DNA of 64,000 bases from Acidobacteriota bacterium (GCA_017307505.1 JAFKEE010000018.1:308737-372736); one strand, 5' to 3'. Shown: positions 33,615 to 42,614, counted from the stretch's first letter. The notes: generated by a model from the sequence alone, not told the origin. A program made the numbers and translations.

Positions 33615-35432
33615 CTACCCCTCCACCCCAGCCGCCAGGGCGGCTCTCAACTTCGCTGCCGCCACCTTCCCGATCGCAGCCGCCAGCTGCTCTTCACTCG
33701 CCGCCTTCACGCCGGTCAGACTCCCAAACGTCTTCAGCAGCTTCTCAATGGTCTTCGGCCCGACCCCCGGAATCTCCGCCAGTTCACTCGTCAGTGTCCG
33801 GGCATCCCGCCGGCTGCGGTGGAACGTCACCGCAAACCGGTGCGCCTCGTCGCGGATCATCTGCACCAGGTGGAGCACCGGCGAGTTCCGCTCCAGAATC
33901 ACCGGCTCATCCTCCTGCCCGTACACATACAGGATCTCTTCCCGCTTCGCCAGCGACGCCAGCGGCTGGTTCAGAATCCCCAGCGCCTCCAGCGCAGCCG
34001 CCGCCGAGTGCAACTGCCCCAGCCCGCCGTCGATGAGCACCAGCCCGGGCATCGGCTTGTCTTCCGCCTGCAGCCGCCCATACCGCCGCGTCACCACTTC
34101 ATACATCGACGCGAAGTCGTCGTTGCCTTCCACCGTCCGTATGATGAACTTGCGGTAGTCCGACTTCTTCATCCGGCCGTCTTCCCACACCACCATGCTC
34201 GCGACCTTGTCGGTGCCCTGGATGTGGGAGATATCGAAGCACTCAATCCGCTTCGGAGCATCCGGCAGGTTCAGGGCCTCTTCCAACGCCTCGCTGATCG
34301 CCGCCGAAGTCGGCCGCAGCACCCGGAACCGCTGCTCGAAGCTATGCCGCGCATTCGACCCCACCAGAGCCAGCAGCGCCCGCTTCTGTCCGCGCTGCGG
34401 CGTATGGATCTCCGTCTTCCGGCCCCGCTTCTCGCTCAGCAGCTCTTCCAGGACCTCGCGATCCTCCAACTCCACGGGCACATGGATCACCGCCGGCACC
34501 GGTTGCCCCGCGCTATACACCTGCATCAGCAGCGTCGTGAAGAACTCCTGCGGCTCATACTCGCTCAGGTCCTCCCAGAAGAACTCGCGCCGGTCGACAA
34601 TCCGCCCGTTGCGCAGGTGGAACAGGTTCACAGCCACCTGCGGCGGCTCGGCATACGACGAGAAGATGTCGATGTCGTCGCCCGACGCCGCGGCCATCTT
34701 CTGCTTCTGCTCCACCTCTTCCACCGTGTGGATCAGATCCCGCAGCGCCGCCGCCCGTTCGAACTCCATCGCCTCCGAGGCCTGCTCCATCCGCTTTCGC
34801 ATCTCGGCCGCCAGGTCATGCGTCCGCCCTTCCAGGAACATCCGCACATCCCGAACGTGTTCGGCGTAGATCTGCTCCGTCGTCAGCCCCTGCACACACG
34901 GGCCCAGGCAGCGGTGAATGTGGTACTCCAGGCAGGGATGCGTGTGGTTCCTCGAGAAATCCACCGTGCACGACGGGATCTTGAAATGACGGTGGATGAA
35001 GTTCACCAGCCGGTGAGCCAGGTTGCCCGGAAAGTACGGACCAAAATACGTGCCATCCTTCCGCAACCGCCGCGTCACATACACTCGCGGCCACTTCTCG
35101 TTCGTCAGCTTGATGTACGGGTAGGTCTTGTCGTCCCGCAGCAGCACATTGAATCGTGGCTTGTACTGCTTGATCAGGTTGTTCTCGAGCGCCAGCGCTT
35201 CCTTCTCGTTGTCGAGCAGGATGTAGTCGAGATCGTGCGCCTCTCTGATCAGGCTGCCGGTCTTCGCCTCGGCCAGCCGGTCTTCGTTGAAGTAACTGCG
35301 GACGCGGTTTCGCAGGTTCTTCGCTTTGCCGACGTACAGAACTGTCCCGGCGGTGTCTTTGTAGAGGTACACTCCGGGCTGCAGCGGCAATTGCGAAGCT
35401 TTCTCTCGCAGCTCATCAACGCGGGAGCTCAT
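33615..35432 (-). CDS. uvrC: Excinuclease ABC subunit C
   Basis: This 605-residue protein has all UvrC parts: the N-terminal GIY-YIG nuclease (PGVYLYKDTAGTVLYVGKAK with RNRVRSYF, residues about 18-55), a Cys-rich segment around residues 155-180 (PSCTVDF, HPCLEYHIHRCLGPC), the UVR motif near residue 215 (MRKRMEQASEAMEFERAAAL), the C-terminal RNase H-like nuclease (IECFDISHIQGTDKVASMVV, LVLIDGGLGQL) and terminal helix-hairpin-helix motifs (ELAEIPGVGPKTIEKLLKTF). It makes both incisions in nucleotide-excision repair after UvrA/UvrB damage recognition. It is divergent from the TPR gene at 35455 with 22 bp between the start codons. Confidence 0.96.
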   Translation of the reverse strand: MSSRVDELREKASQLPLQPGVYLYKDTAGTVLYVGKAKNLRNRVRSYFNEDRLAEAKTGSLIREAHDLDYILLDNEKEALALENNLIKQYKPRFNVLLRDDKTYPYIKLTNEKWPRVYVTRRLRKDGTYFGPYFPGNLAHRLVNFIHRHFKIPSCTVDFSRNHTHPCLEYHIHRCLGPCVQGLTTEQIYAEHVRDVRMFLEGRTHDLAAEMRKRMEQASEAMEFERAAALRDLIHTVEEVEQKQKMAAASGDDIDIFSSYAEPPQVAVNLFHLRNGRIVDRREFFWEDLSEYEPQEFFTTLLMQVYSAGQPVPAVIHVPVELEDREVLEELLSEKRGRKTEIHTPQRGQKRALLALVGSNARHSFEQRFRVLRPTSAAISEALEEALNLPDAPKRIECFDISHIQGTDKVASMVVWEDGRMKKSDYRKFIIRTVEGNDDFASMYEVVTRRYGRLQAEDKPMPGLVLIDGGLGQLHSAAAALEALGILNQPLASLAKREEILYVYGQEDEPVILERNSPVLHLVQMIRDEAHRFAVTFHRSRRDARTLTSELAEIPGVGPKTIEKLLKTFGSLTGVKAASEEQLAAAIGKVAAAKLRAALAAGVEG

Positions 35433-35442
35433 CTATGAGGCC

Positions 35443-35448
35443 TATAAT
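35443..35448 (+). promoter_or_regulatory. Perfect -10 box (TATAAT) immediately upstream of a GTG start
   Basis: TATAAT ends 6 bp before the GTG at 35455, so transcription should begin at or next to the start codon, producing a leaderless mRNA. No good -35 box is seen at the usual distance, and there is no ribosome site between the two elements. Confidence 0.5.
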
Positions 35449-35454
35449 TTAATT

Positions 35455-35886
35455 GTGGCACGCATCCTCCCGCTGCTTCTGTTCTCCGCCGCGCTCGCCT
35501 GCGCTCAGCAGGCTGAACCGCCAAAGGAGAAGGCCCAGCAGCCCCCTTACGCGGAACCCGAGGAGGAGGACGCCAGTGCCAAGCCCAAGAAGGAGTACGT
35601 CTTCAATCCGCTGCAGGCCGAAACGGAGATCAAGACGGGCAAGTTCTACCTGAAGCGCGGCAAGTGGAAGGCCGCCTCCATGCGCTTCGAGGAGGCGCTG
35701 CTGTGGAACGGCCAGGCTGCCGAAGCCTATCTTCTGCTTGGCGAGGCGCGCGAAAAAATGGGCGAAACCGCCGCCGCCCGGTCGGCCTACGAGAAATATC
35801 TGCAGGTCGCGCCGGACACCAAAGAAGCGCCCGAAGTGAAGAAGCGCCTCGCCAAACTGCCTCAGGGCACCCAGGCCAGGAAGTAG
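35455..35886 (+). CDS. Exported small TPR protein, probable leaderless mRNA
   Basis: This 143-residue protein has a signal peptide (ILPLLLFSAALACAQQ), an acidic/Pro-rich linker (YAEPEEEDASAKPKKE) and about two TPR units (GKFYLKRGKWKAASMRFEEA, YLLLGEAREKMGETAAARSA). The layout resembles the start of BamD/YbgF-like periplasmic TPR proteins but it is too short to assign. A GTG at 35455 is the only start that keeps the signal peptide; it lies directly after a TATAAT box, so initiation is likely leaderless. It is divergent from uvrC. Confidence 0.72.
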   Translation: MARILPLLLFSAALACAQQAEPPKEKAQQPPYAEPEEEDASAKPKKEYVFNPLQAETEIKTGKFYLKRGKWKAASMRFEEALLWNGQAAEAYLLLGEAREKMGETAAARSAYEKYLQVAPDTKEAPEVKKRLAKLPQGTQARK

Positions 35887-35899
35887 CCTGCTCCAGCCG

Positions 35900-36679
35900 C
35901 TATTCCGGCTTCTTCCAGGCCACGATGGAGCAGGGGAATCCGAACCGCAATTCGCCCGCCCGCTCATACGCCTGAATCGACAGCCGGTCGACACCGACGT
36001 CGCCCCGGATCAGCGCACGCAGTCTCTCCGCATCGCCCGGATTGGGGAAGGATGCGCTCAGCAGCGCGTCGACTGAAGTATCCAGCCGGTAGAAGGCCTG
36101 CCCGATCTCGGCCAGACCCACCTGCCGGCCCAATTCGAGCAACTCCGGGAGCGGCACCGCCCGGGCATGAGACGGATCCCGCAGCGTCTCCATCTGGTCG
36201 TATGCGGCGCCCTTCTCCGGCTCCGGAGTGACGTCATTCACGACCACCCGTCCACCCGGCCGGCACACACGGACCATCTCGCGCAGCACGATGCCCGGCT
36301 CCATCAGATGGTGAAACGAGTAGCGAGTCACTACCAGGTCAAAGCTGTTGTCGGGGAAGGGAAGCTGCGTCGCATCGCCCAGCCGCCATTCGACGTTGGC
36401 AAGACCCTTCTCTGCCTGCAGCACTCGGGCCTGCTCAATCATCGCAGGAACCAGGTCCAGGCCGGTCACCTTTTGAGCCACACCCGCGAAGGCGCAACTG
36501 ACGATTCCCGGACCGCAGGCGATGTCCAGAACCTCATCGCTGCTCCGCACCCCCGCCGTCTCCAAAAGAAGCCGCAGCGAATCTTCCGCCGAATGGGAAG
36601 GCGCCTGGGCAAAAGGCACTGCCTGCAATGTGAATTGATTGAGAATGCGCTCGTTTTGTTCTACGTGGGAACGATCCAT
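35900..36679 (-). CDS. Class I SAM-dependent methyltransferase (UbiE/Methyltransf_11-like)
   Basis: This 259-residue cytoplasmic protein has a clear SAM-binding core: DEVLDIACGPGIVSCAFAG (motif I), VTGLDLVPAMIEQARVLQ (motif II), GDATQLPFPDNSFDLVVTRY and HHLMEPGIVLREMVRVCRPG. It is closest in style to UbiE/Coq5-like and small-molecule methyltransferases; the substrate is unknown. A GATAAT sequence 5 bp before the ATG at 36679 could be a -10 box, giving another nearly leaderless message. It is convergent with the TPR gene (13 bp gap) and divergent from the broken glycosidase gene. Confidence 0.88.
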   Translation of the reverse strand: MDRSHVEQNERILNQFTLQAVPFAQAPSHSAEDSLRLLLETAGVRSSDEVLDIACGPGIVSCAFAGVAQKVTGLDLVPAMIEQARVLQAEKGLANVEWRLGDATQLPFPDNSFDLVVTRYSFHHLMEPGIVLREMVRVCRPGGRVVVNDVTPEPEKGAAYDQMETLRDPSHARAVPLPELLELGRQVGLAEIGQAFYRLDTSVDALLSASFPNPGDAERLRALIRGDVGVDRLSIQAYERAGELRFGFPCSIVAWKKPE

Positions 36680-36724
36680 AGTCCATTATCTCGCGCCGCC
36701 CCTTCTTCCACCCGCCGTGATTCA

Positions 36725-38758
36725 ATGCAAGGTGTGAACCGGCTCCCTCTTCTTCTGCTGGCCCTGTCTTTCAGCCCTCTCGCGTGGGCGCAACCTACGT
36801 TCAGAGTCGAGAACCAGCGCGTCCAGGTCCTCTCTGGTGGGGAACTCATTGCCCAGTCCCCCGCTGAAGGGCTCTGGTCCATCTCCTGCGACTGGCGCGA
36901 CAACTGGCCCGGCAACTGGCGGCATGCCCAGCCCGCCAAAATCAGCACGGAAGGGGAATGGACCATCCTCACCTCCGACCTCCCGGCCTGTGGCGGAACC
37001 TGGGCTCTCCAGGATGCCTACCGACTCGAGAACGGCCTCATTCACGGCCTCCGTCGCTTTACCTGGAAAGGAACCTAGCCCGCCACGCACGTCACTCTCT
37101 CAGTGCGATTCGAAGCCACCGCCGACTCCGCGCAGCCTCTACTTCCTGGCATCAACTACTACGGCAATCCCTCCGGAGCCCGCAGCCATCGCGTCCCCGT
37201 CTCCACCGGCCAGCCCGGCGAAGAGTCGATCTACGAAGAGCATCGCTACCCCATGCCCTTCGTGTCTCTCGAACTCCACCGCGGCAGCAAACTGTGGGGC
37301 GCCGCTCTTCATTCCATCCCCTCTCCTGCTCCTTACGGCAATCGGCCCGACCAGTGGTGGTCGCTTGGCTTCGCTTCTCACCAGGGATCCACCGAACTCA
37401 CCCTCCTGAGCGGACCCACCGCCTCCAACGGCCAGCGCTCCGTCATCAAAGGACTTCAGCGCGGCTTCATGCCTTACCCCGATGCCTGGCTCACCGTACC
37501 GCCGGGAGCCGTCATCGAAAAGTCCTTCTACCTGGAAGCCTTTCCTGTCGACCGGGAGGGCTCTGCGTTTCAGCGCCCAGTGCTGGCCTCGCTCCAACTT
37601 TTCCACCCCTTCTACGCCGGCGACCTGCCTCCCTTCGCTGACATCGTCCGAGCCAAGTACCGCTATGCCAAAACCCGCTGGCGCGAATCACCTGACTTCA
37701 GCACGTTTCAGAAGTACGTCGACCGTCCTCAATCCGTCATGGGTTGGACCGGCCAGGCCGAGGCCCCCGGCTATGCGCTTCAGGTCCTGGCGCCCGGCTT
37801 GAACGACCCGGCCGCTCTCTCCTATGCCCAGAAGTCCCTCGACTTCCTCTCCACCGCCACCTTCTACGACGGCGGCTTCCACAACTGGTACGACCTCCAG
37901 AAGAAGACCTGGGACCGCGCCGAGGTCCTCAACCAGGGCCAGGCCATGCTCGCCTTCGCCCGGGCCATCCGGACCGGACGCGCCGCCCATCGCCACACCG
38001 CCAAATGGGAGTCGTTCCTCCGCAAGGCCTCCGACATCCACGCCGCGCGCATCCTCCAGCCCGGCTGGAAGCCCGTTTCCACCAGTGAAGCCTCCTTCAT
38101 CGCGCCCCTCGTCGAAGCCGCCCGCCTCTTCCAGACTCCGCTTTACCGCCAGGCCGCACTGAAAGCGGCCCAGCACTATGCCGGACGCCACCTCGCGATG
38201 CGCGAGTCCTACTGGGGCGGCACGCTCGACGCCTCCTGCGAGGACAAGGAGGCCGCGGCCCTCGCCTTCCAGGGCTTCCTCGCGCTCTATGAGGACACCC
38301 GCCAGCCCGAGCACCTTGCCTGGGCCCGCCATGCGGCCGGCGTTGTCCTCACCTACACCTACGTCTGGGACGTCCCCTTTCCGGCCGGCCGGCTGACCGA
38401 TCATCGCGTCCGCACCCGCGGTTGGACCGCGGTCTCCGTCCAGAACCAGCACCTCGACGTCTGGGGCGCCATTGTCGCCCCCGAGATCTACCGCCTCGGC
38501 CAGATCGACCATCGCGAAGACCTGAAGCAACTCGCTCTGGTCATGTACCGCTCCTGCGGTCAGATCATCGACCCCTTCGGCAGCCAGGGTGAACAACTCC
38601 AGCAAACCAACTACGCCCAGCGCGGCGCCGACGTCGAACTCGCCAAACTCCGTGGCGACTACAACGAGGACTGGACCGTCTTCTGGATCACCGCCCACTT
38701 CCTCACCGGGGCCGCCCGCTTCATCGAACTCGGCGTCCCCATCTGGACCCAGCCATGA
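36725..38758 (+). pseudogene. Exported glycosidase-like protein interrupted by an in-frame TAG
   Basis: From ATG 36725 the frame encodes a signal peptide (LPLLLLALSFSPLAWAQ) and a beta-rich domain, then meets TAG at 37076-37078. The same frame stays open to 38758 and continues the same domain without a gap (TWKGT, stop, PATHVTLSVRFEATAD). No Shine-Dalgarno or convincing start lies after the stop. The remainder is an (alpha/alpha)-barrel-like region (about 400 residues, for example NWYDLQKKTWDRAEVLNQGQ, CEDKEAAALAFQGFLALYED). One C-to-T change (CAG to TAG) would explain it. The intact product would have about 677 residues and probably acts on a polysaccharide. It could also be read through or be a sequence error. 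Confidence 0.75.
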
Positions 38759-38937
38759 CCCGTTGACCGCTGTGCTGCCATCACGACTCCGGCCGCCTTC
38801 CAGAACCGCATCCGGTTCATCCAGGCGCGCGTTTGCGAAATGTTCGGGCCCCTCGGACCGGCCACTCCGCTGCATGCCGAAGCCACGCTGATCCTGCAGC
38901 GCGACGTCTACCGCATCGAGAACCTGCTCAGCTTCAC
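38759..38937 (+). pseudogene. Truncated remnant of an acetyl-xylan-esterase-like gene
   Basis: In the frame continuing after the glycosidase stop, the translation TTPAAFQNRIRFIQARVCEM, FGPLGPATPLHAEAT and LILQRDVYRIENLLSFT resembles the N-terminal helix and linker of acidobacterial acetyl-xylan-esterase/alpha-beta hydrolase proteins (pattern: R..+ ..++G.LP..TPL.A..T..L.R..Y.IEK+.FES). No start codon remains and similarity ends at about 38937, exactly where the convergent TIR gene stops. It is a stub left by a deletion or insertion. The family call is from memory of the motif and is tentative. Confidence 0.5.
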
Positions 38938-39497
38938 CCTCGCCTCCGCGCCACCTCCCTCCGCATCGCCGCGATCAGCCGCTCCATCCCGGCTGTAAAT
39001 TCTGGAAACAGATCCACATACTGCCACTGTTCGCTGATCCGGGCCGGGACGCTGCACTCCTCCAGCCTCACCGGCAGGAAGAACAGGTCGTCCAGCGGCA
39101 GGCTCCGGGCGCAGTCCAGGGCATACCTCAGCTCGCTCTGAAACGTCCCGCGCTTCCCCACGGACCGTTCCGACAGGCACGCCACAAAGAAATCCGCCGT
39201 CCGGATCGCCCCCTCAATCGCACGCGGCCAGTTCTGGCCCGGCATCAGGGCATGGCGGTCCATCCATGGCTGGAAACCCGCGTCCAACAGCGCGGCACGG
39301 ATCCTGTCCACGGCTTCCGCATCCTCCGCGCCGTAGGCCAGAAAGACCTTCGGTCGCTGCTCCGGCCGGAAGACAATGCCTTCCTCCCCGCGCGCAAAGA
39401 CGCCCAGGCTGTCAATCTCCACAGCCTGGCCCTGCTTCAGGCACCGGCGCAGCAAACGGGCCACCTGCCGCGTCGTCACGCGCCTAGCCCCGGCCAC
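38934..39497 (-). CDS. HU-like/TIR fusion protein
   Basis: This 187-residue protein joins a half HU/IHF-like segment (residues 7-45: RQVARLLRRCLKQGQAVEID, SLGVFARGEEGIVFRPE) to a TIR domain (48-180). TIR features are KVFLAYGAEDAEAVDRIRAA (box 1), GFQPWMDRHALMPGQNWPRA (loop), FFVACLSERSV and GTFQSELRYAL, where Glu122 sits at the position of the NADase catalytic glutamate. Bacterial TIR domains often cleave NAD+ or make signal nucleotides in defence. GTG at 39497 follows GGGAGG; the gene overlaps the HU-like gene by 14 bp, so both are co-translated. No signal peptide or membrane segment is present. Confidence 0.8.
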   Translation of the reverse strand: MAGARRVTTRQVARLLRRCLKQGQAVEIDSLGVFARGEEGIVFRPEQRPKVFLAYGAEDAEAVDRIRAALLDAGFQPWMDRHALMPGQNWPRAIEGAIRTADFFVACLSERSVGKRGTFQSELRYALDCARSLPLDDLFFLPVRLEECSVPARISEQWQYVDLFPEFTAGMERLIAAMRREVARRRG

Positions 39498-39705
39498 GGC
39501 CGGGCCTCCCCATCACGCTCGCCTGCTCAAAGCGAAACGACGGATTGCGTCCCGGAACCAGGCGGCCCAGTCCAGGCAGCGATACTACCTCGCCCTTCCG
39601 CAGCCGGCTGAGGATCCGCTCCACCGTCCGGTCCAGTTCATCCGCGGCCTGGGGGACGCTTTGCCCGCCGGCCGCCAAAAGATCGATCAGGTATTTGTTT
39701 GTCAT
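39484..39705 (-). CDS. Small HU/IHF-like DNA-binding protein
   Basis: This 73-residue protein has the HU layout: MTNKYLIDLLAAGGQSVPQA (helix 1), DELDRTVERILSRLRKGEVV (helix 2), SLPGLGRLVPGRNPSFRFE (the first strands and the GRNP element of the DNA-binding arm), then a basic Gly/Arg tail (GRPGRGRG). It is shorter than normal HU (about 90 residues) and lacks the C-terminal helix. The ATG at 39705 is used; a TTG lies five codons upstream. It precedes the HU-TIR gene with a 14-bp overlap, and its last codons contain that gene's ribosome site. The 106-bp AT-richer gap upstream has AACGGTC twice. Confidence 0.72.
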   Translation of the reverse strand: MTNKYLIDLLAAGGQSVPQAADELDRTVERILSRLRKGEVVSLPGLGRLVPGRNPSFRFEQASVMGRPGRGRG

Positions 39706-39826
39706 CGACCGGAATTTCAAAGCACGGCAAAAAACATCTGCCCGGCTTACAGCCGTATGGTTTGTTTAACTACAAGAAAAGGAAAGAGTTATTGGTCTGT
39801 AGAAAAATCTGCGACCGTTGTGACCG

Positions 39827-41095
39827 TTATTTCGCACCGCTCGGAATCGCGATTTCCAGGCCGCTGCGCTCGAAGCGCCTTACCACCCGGACCCCCTGGG
39901 GCCGGGGTAGCCCAGCCTCGTCGGTCCGCAGGACGTACACCTCCGCCTTCATCCCCGGTTGGAAGACGACGTAAGCTCCGGGCCGGTAGAACCGCAGCCC
40001 CTGTTCCAGCGGAAACTGCACCGCTACCGGCCCCTTCGGGTGCATCGCTTCCAACGCCTGGGCCACTGCCTTGTTATCCGCATCAAAGAGCCAGATTGCA
40101 TAGACTTGCGGCTGCACGGAAAGGATCGAAACCAGCGCCAGCAACGCCACGGGTATCGCGCCCCAACGCGCTTTGCGCGCGACCTCCGCAATCAGAAGAA
40201 ATACCAGCAGGATCAGATAGATACCGGTCCGTCCGTAAGGCCACGGGAAGTGCGCGAACCGGTGCAGGAAGACAATTCCGGTCAAGCTGACTGCGAGCGT
40301 GATCGACAGGACCGAGCGCTCAATCCAGGCGCCCCACAGCACCGCCACGGGGATTGCCAGAATCAGGATTGCAGACAAGTTTGGCCAGCCGGGTATGTCC
40401 ATCAGGCTATGCCACGAGATCCACGGCGAGGCCGCCCCATAGTAAAACCGTTCGCTGACGGCCCGGCTGACGGGGATCGCCAGAATCACCAGGGCGGCCA
40501 CGAGGCCCGGAGCCACCAGATCCTCCAGCCGCCGCCACAGCCGTTTCGTAACGGCCACGGAGAATAGCCATGCGGCCGCGGGCACGATGTAGACAGGATT
40601 CGAAGCCACAGCCAGGCCGAGTCCCAAGGACGCGTGCCGGTACCGCTCGACGCCCGTCTCCGCCATGGCGTAAACCAGGAACCCCATGCCCAGGCTGTAT
40701 CCCCGGGCCAGAGCGAAGTAGTCGATCAGCCCGGCGTGAACGGCCAGCAGGAGCGCTACCGCAGCCATCAGCGGAGTGTCGCCCAGCCGTTGCCGGGTCA
40801 GGCGCCACACGCTCCACAGGTACAGCAGCGTGCCCAGCAAGGCCGGCAACCGGAAGCGCAGTTCTCCCTTGCCCAGCATGGCGATCGACGCCTTGCAAAG
40901 CAGGCTGTGCAGCACATGGTGGTTCGCGTCGTAGGTGGTGAGCACCTGCAGCAGCGGTGGCGCCACGAACTCGTTGTAAGTAAAAGCCTCATCGGTCGTG
41001 ATCGAGGTCGTCGCGGCACGCCACACATGGAAACAGAAAACGGCCGCCAGCAGCAGTGCTGCCCTGCGGGCCCAGGACCACTCATTCCAGCGCAA
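39827..41095 (-). CDS. GT-C-type polytopic membrane protein
   Basis: This 422-residue protein has about ten membrane helices. The first loop contains ATTSITTDEAFTYNEFVAPP, the acidic D-E motif of family 39-type glycosyltransferases, followed by ANHHVLHSLLCKASIAMLGK, the typical second motif. The C-terminal 80 residues are soluble. It would use a lipid-linked sugar at the outer face of the inner membrane. It is the last gene of a five-gene minus-strand operon and overlaps the preceding membrane-protein gene by 14 bp. Acceptor unknown. Confidence 0.78.
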   Translation of the reverse strand: MRWNEWSWARRAALLLAAVFCFHVWRAATTSITTDEAFTYNEFVAPPLLQVLTTYDANHHVLHSLLCKASIAMLGKGELRFRLPALLGTLLYLWSVWRLTRQRLGDTPLMAAVALLLAVHAGLIDYFALARGYSLGMGFLVYAMAETGVERYRHASLGLGLAVASNPVYIVPAAAWLFSVAVTKRLWRRLEDLVAPGLVAALVILAIPVSRAVSERFYYGAASPWISWHSLMDIPGWPNLSAILILAIPVAVLWGAWIERSVLSITLAVSLTGIVFLHRFAHFPWPYGRTGIYLILLVFLLIAEVARKARWGAIPVALLALVSILSVQPQVYAIWLFDADNKAVAQALEAMHPKGPVAVQFPLEQGLRFYRPGAYVVFQPGMKAEVYVLRTDEAGLPRPQGVRVVRRFERSGLEIAIPSGAK

Positions 41096-42614
41096 AGAGA
41101 TGCACCCCCTCGCGCTGGCCGGTCTCCTTCACACCCCAGTACTCGGCGTTGCGGTGCAGTTCATCGGCCAGGGCACTCCCCTCGCGCACCACAACATGCG
41201 TAATCCCCAGCCTTTTCAACAGGGTCACCGCCTCGCGACGCAAGCCGGCGGGCGGCTCGATGGAGCGGCCGTAGCTCCCCAGGATCCGGACCTCATCGAA
41301 CTCCAGCGGTTGTCCGAAGTCGATCTCGATCGCGCAGTCACAGCCGCTCACCGGGCTGTTGTCAAACGCCCATCCCGCGCGCTGCTGTCCCTCCAGAGCC
41401 CGGACCCGCCAAGTGCTCGAACGGGGCACTTCCACGCCACCCCGGAAGAACCGCACCTCGCCGCTGACCCCCTGCCCCGGAAGGGCATAGGTCCGGCGGG
41501 CCCCGCCTGTGACAGGAATCCGCGATTCGCGCCAGACCCCAAACGCACGGGCCATCATCGCCAGCAACGCGGGGTCCGTACTCACCGGGTGCGTCATCAG
41601 GCTGCGGGCCAAGGGGATTTCGCTCAGGAAGAAGGCATGCGGGCCGACAGAACGCTCCAGCATCCGCGCGTCGTCTACACCCACATTCAAAGCCTGGGGA
41701 GGGGCCAGGCGCTCCGCCAGGCCCGGCCAGACTGTCACCAGTTGGAAGCCAAGGAGAACCGCCGCTACCGCTCGCTGCCGTTGCACCAGCCAGCCCAGAG
41801 CCAGCGCGGGAAACGGCACAAGCACCCAAGGCAAATGCAGGAAAACAAAGCCGGAGAAGGCGGTGCCCCCGGACGCCTGGGCAATTCTCCACGCAAACAA
41901 AGCCAACAGGACGGCCCAAGGCAAAATCAGCATCTGTCTTGCTGCCACCACTAGCCAGACTGTCGAGAACACGCAGAACGCGAAGAGGACCTGCGATCCG
42001 CCCAACCGGGCAAATCCCAGCAAGGGCGCAGCGGTGAATACCAGCAGCGCCGAGGTAACAGCCCCCAACGGCTCCATCCAGCGGCGCGCCGCAGCCAGGA
42101 CGGCCAGCGCCAATCCGGCGAGGAACCCAAGGTGAACGAGACGGATGGCTGGTTCCGCTCCGTAGCGAAATGGCAAAGTCCAGAATGTGCCTGCGTCCCA
42201 GCCTGCCGTGGTCCAGTGGCGCACAATGCCAATGGCCTGAACCAACGCTTCATCCCAACCCGCCGGAGTTGGTCCGGTATTCGTCAGCGGCAGAAATCCG
42301 AATACCCCCATTACGATCGCCATCAGGGCCGTCAACCATCGGGGCAGAGGTTCCTCTCCCTCGATCCGGATGTCCTGCCGCCGCCAGATCGCCAGCGCTG
42401 TCAGCAGAATAGCGGTCCACAGCAGAGCGCCTTTGCGTGGCCCGGCCAGCCACACGGCTGCCGCCGATAGCGGCACTCCGCAGGCCAGCGCCGCGGGCCA
42501 ACGCTCCCCCGCGCGCAGCCGGATCCGGCACAACCCCAGAACCAGCCAGCCCAGCGACGCCGTGAGCAGCAACGCCGCCAGCGAACCCTCCAGAATGTGC
42601 CACTGCTCTTTCAT
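41082..42614 (-). CDS. Large polytopic membrane protein with a C-terminal soluble domain
   Basis: This 510-residue protein has 10-12 hydrophobic helices in the first 330 residues and a soluble C-terminal part (about 340-510) with beta-rich sequence (SGEVRFFRGGVEVPRSSTWR, CAIEIDFGQPLEFDEVRILG). A WDEALVQAIGI segment in an outside loop recalls the acidic motif of GT-C enzymes, but I do not recognise the family with certainty. It overlaps the lipoprotein gene by 4 bp and the next membrane-protein gene by 14 bp, so all three are co-translated. A role in sugar transfer to a surface molecule is inference. Confidence 0.7.
   Translation of the reverse strand: MKEQWHILEGSLAALLLTASLGWLVLGLCRIRLRAGERWPAALACGVPLSAAAVWLAGPRKGALLWTAILLTALAIWRRQDIRIEGEEPLPRWLTALMAIVMGVFGFLPLTNTGPTPAGWDEALVQAIGIVRHWTTAGWDAGTFWTLPFRYGAEPAIRLVHLGFLAGLALAVLAAARRWMEPLGAVTSALLVFTAAPLLGFARLGGSQVLFAFCVFSTVWLVVAARQMLILPWAVLLALFAWRIAQASGGTAFSGFVFLHLPWVLVPFPALALGWLVQRQRAVAAVLLGFQLVTVWPGLAERLAPPQALNVGVDDARMLERSVGPHAFFLSEIPLARSLMTHPVSTDPALLAMMARAFGVWRESRIPVTGGARRTYALPGQGVSGEVRFFRGGVEVPRSSTWRVRALEGQQRAGWAFDNSPVSGCDCAIEIDFGQPLEFDEVRILGSYGRSIEPPAGLRREAVTLLKRLGITHVVVREGSALADELHRNAEYWGVKETGQREGVHLFALE

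Noticed and set aside
36167-36724. Upstream continuation of the glycosidase frame
   Set aside because: It is antisense to the methyltransferase gene, and the signal peptide begins at 36725.
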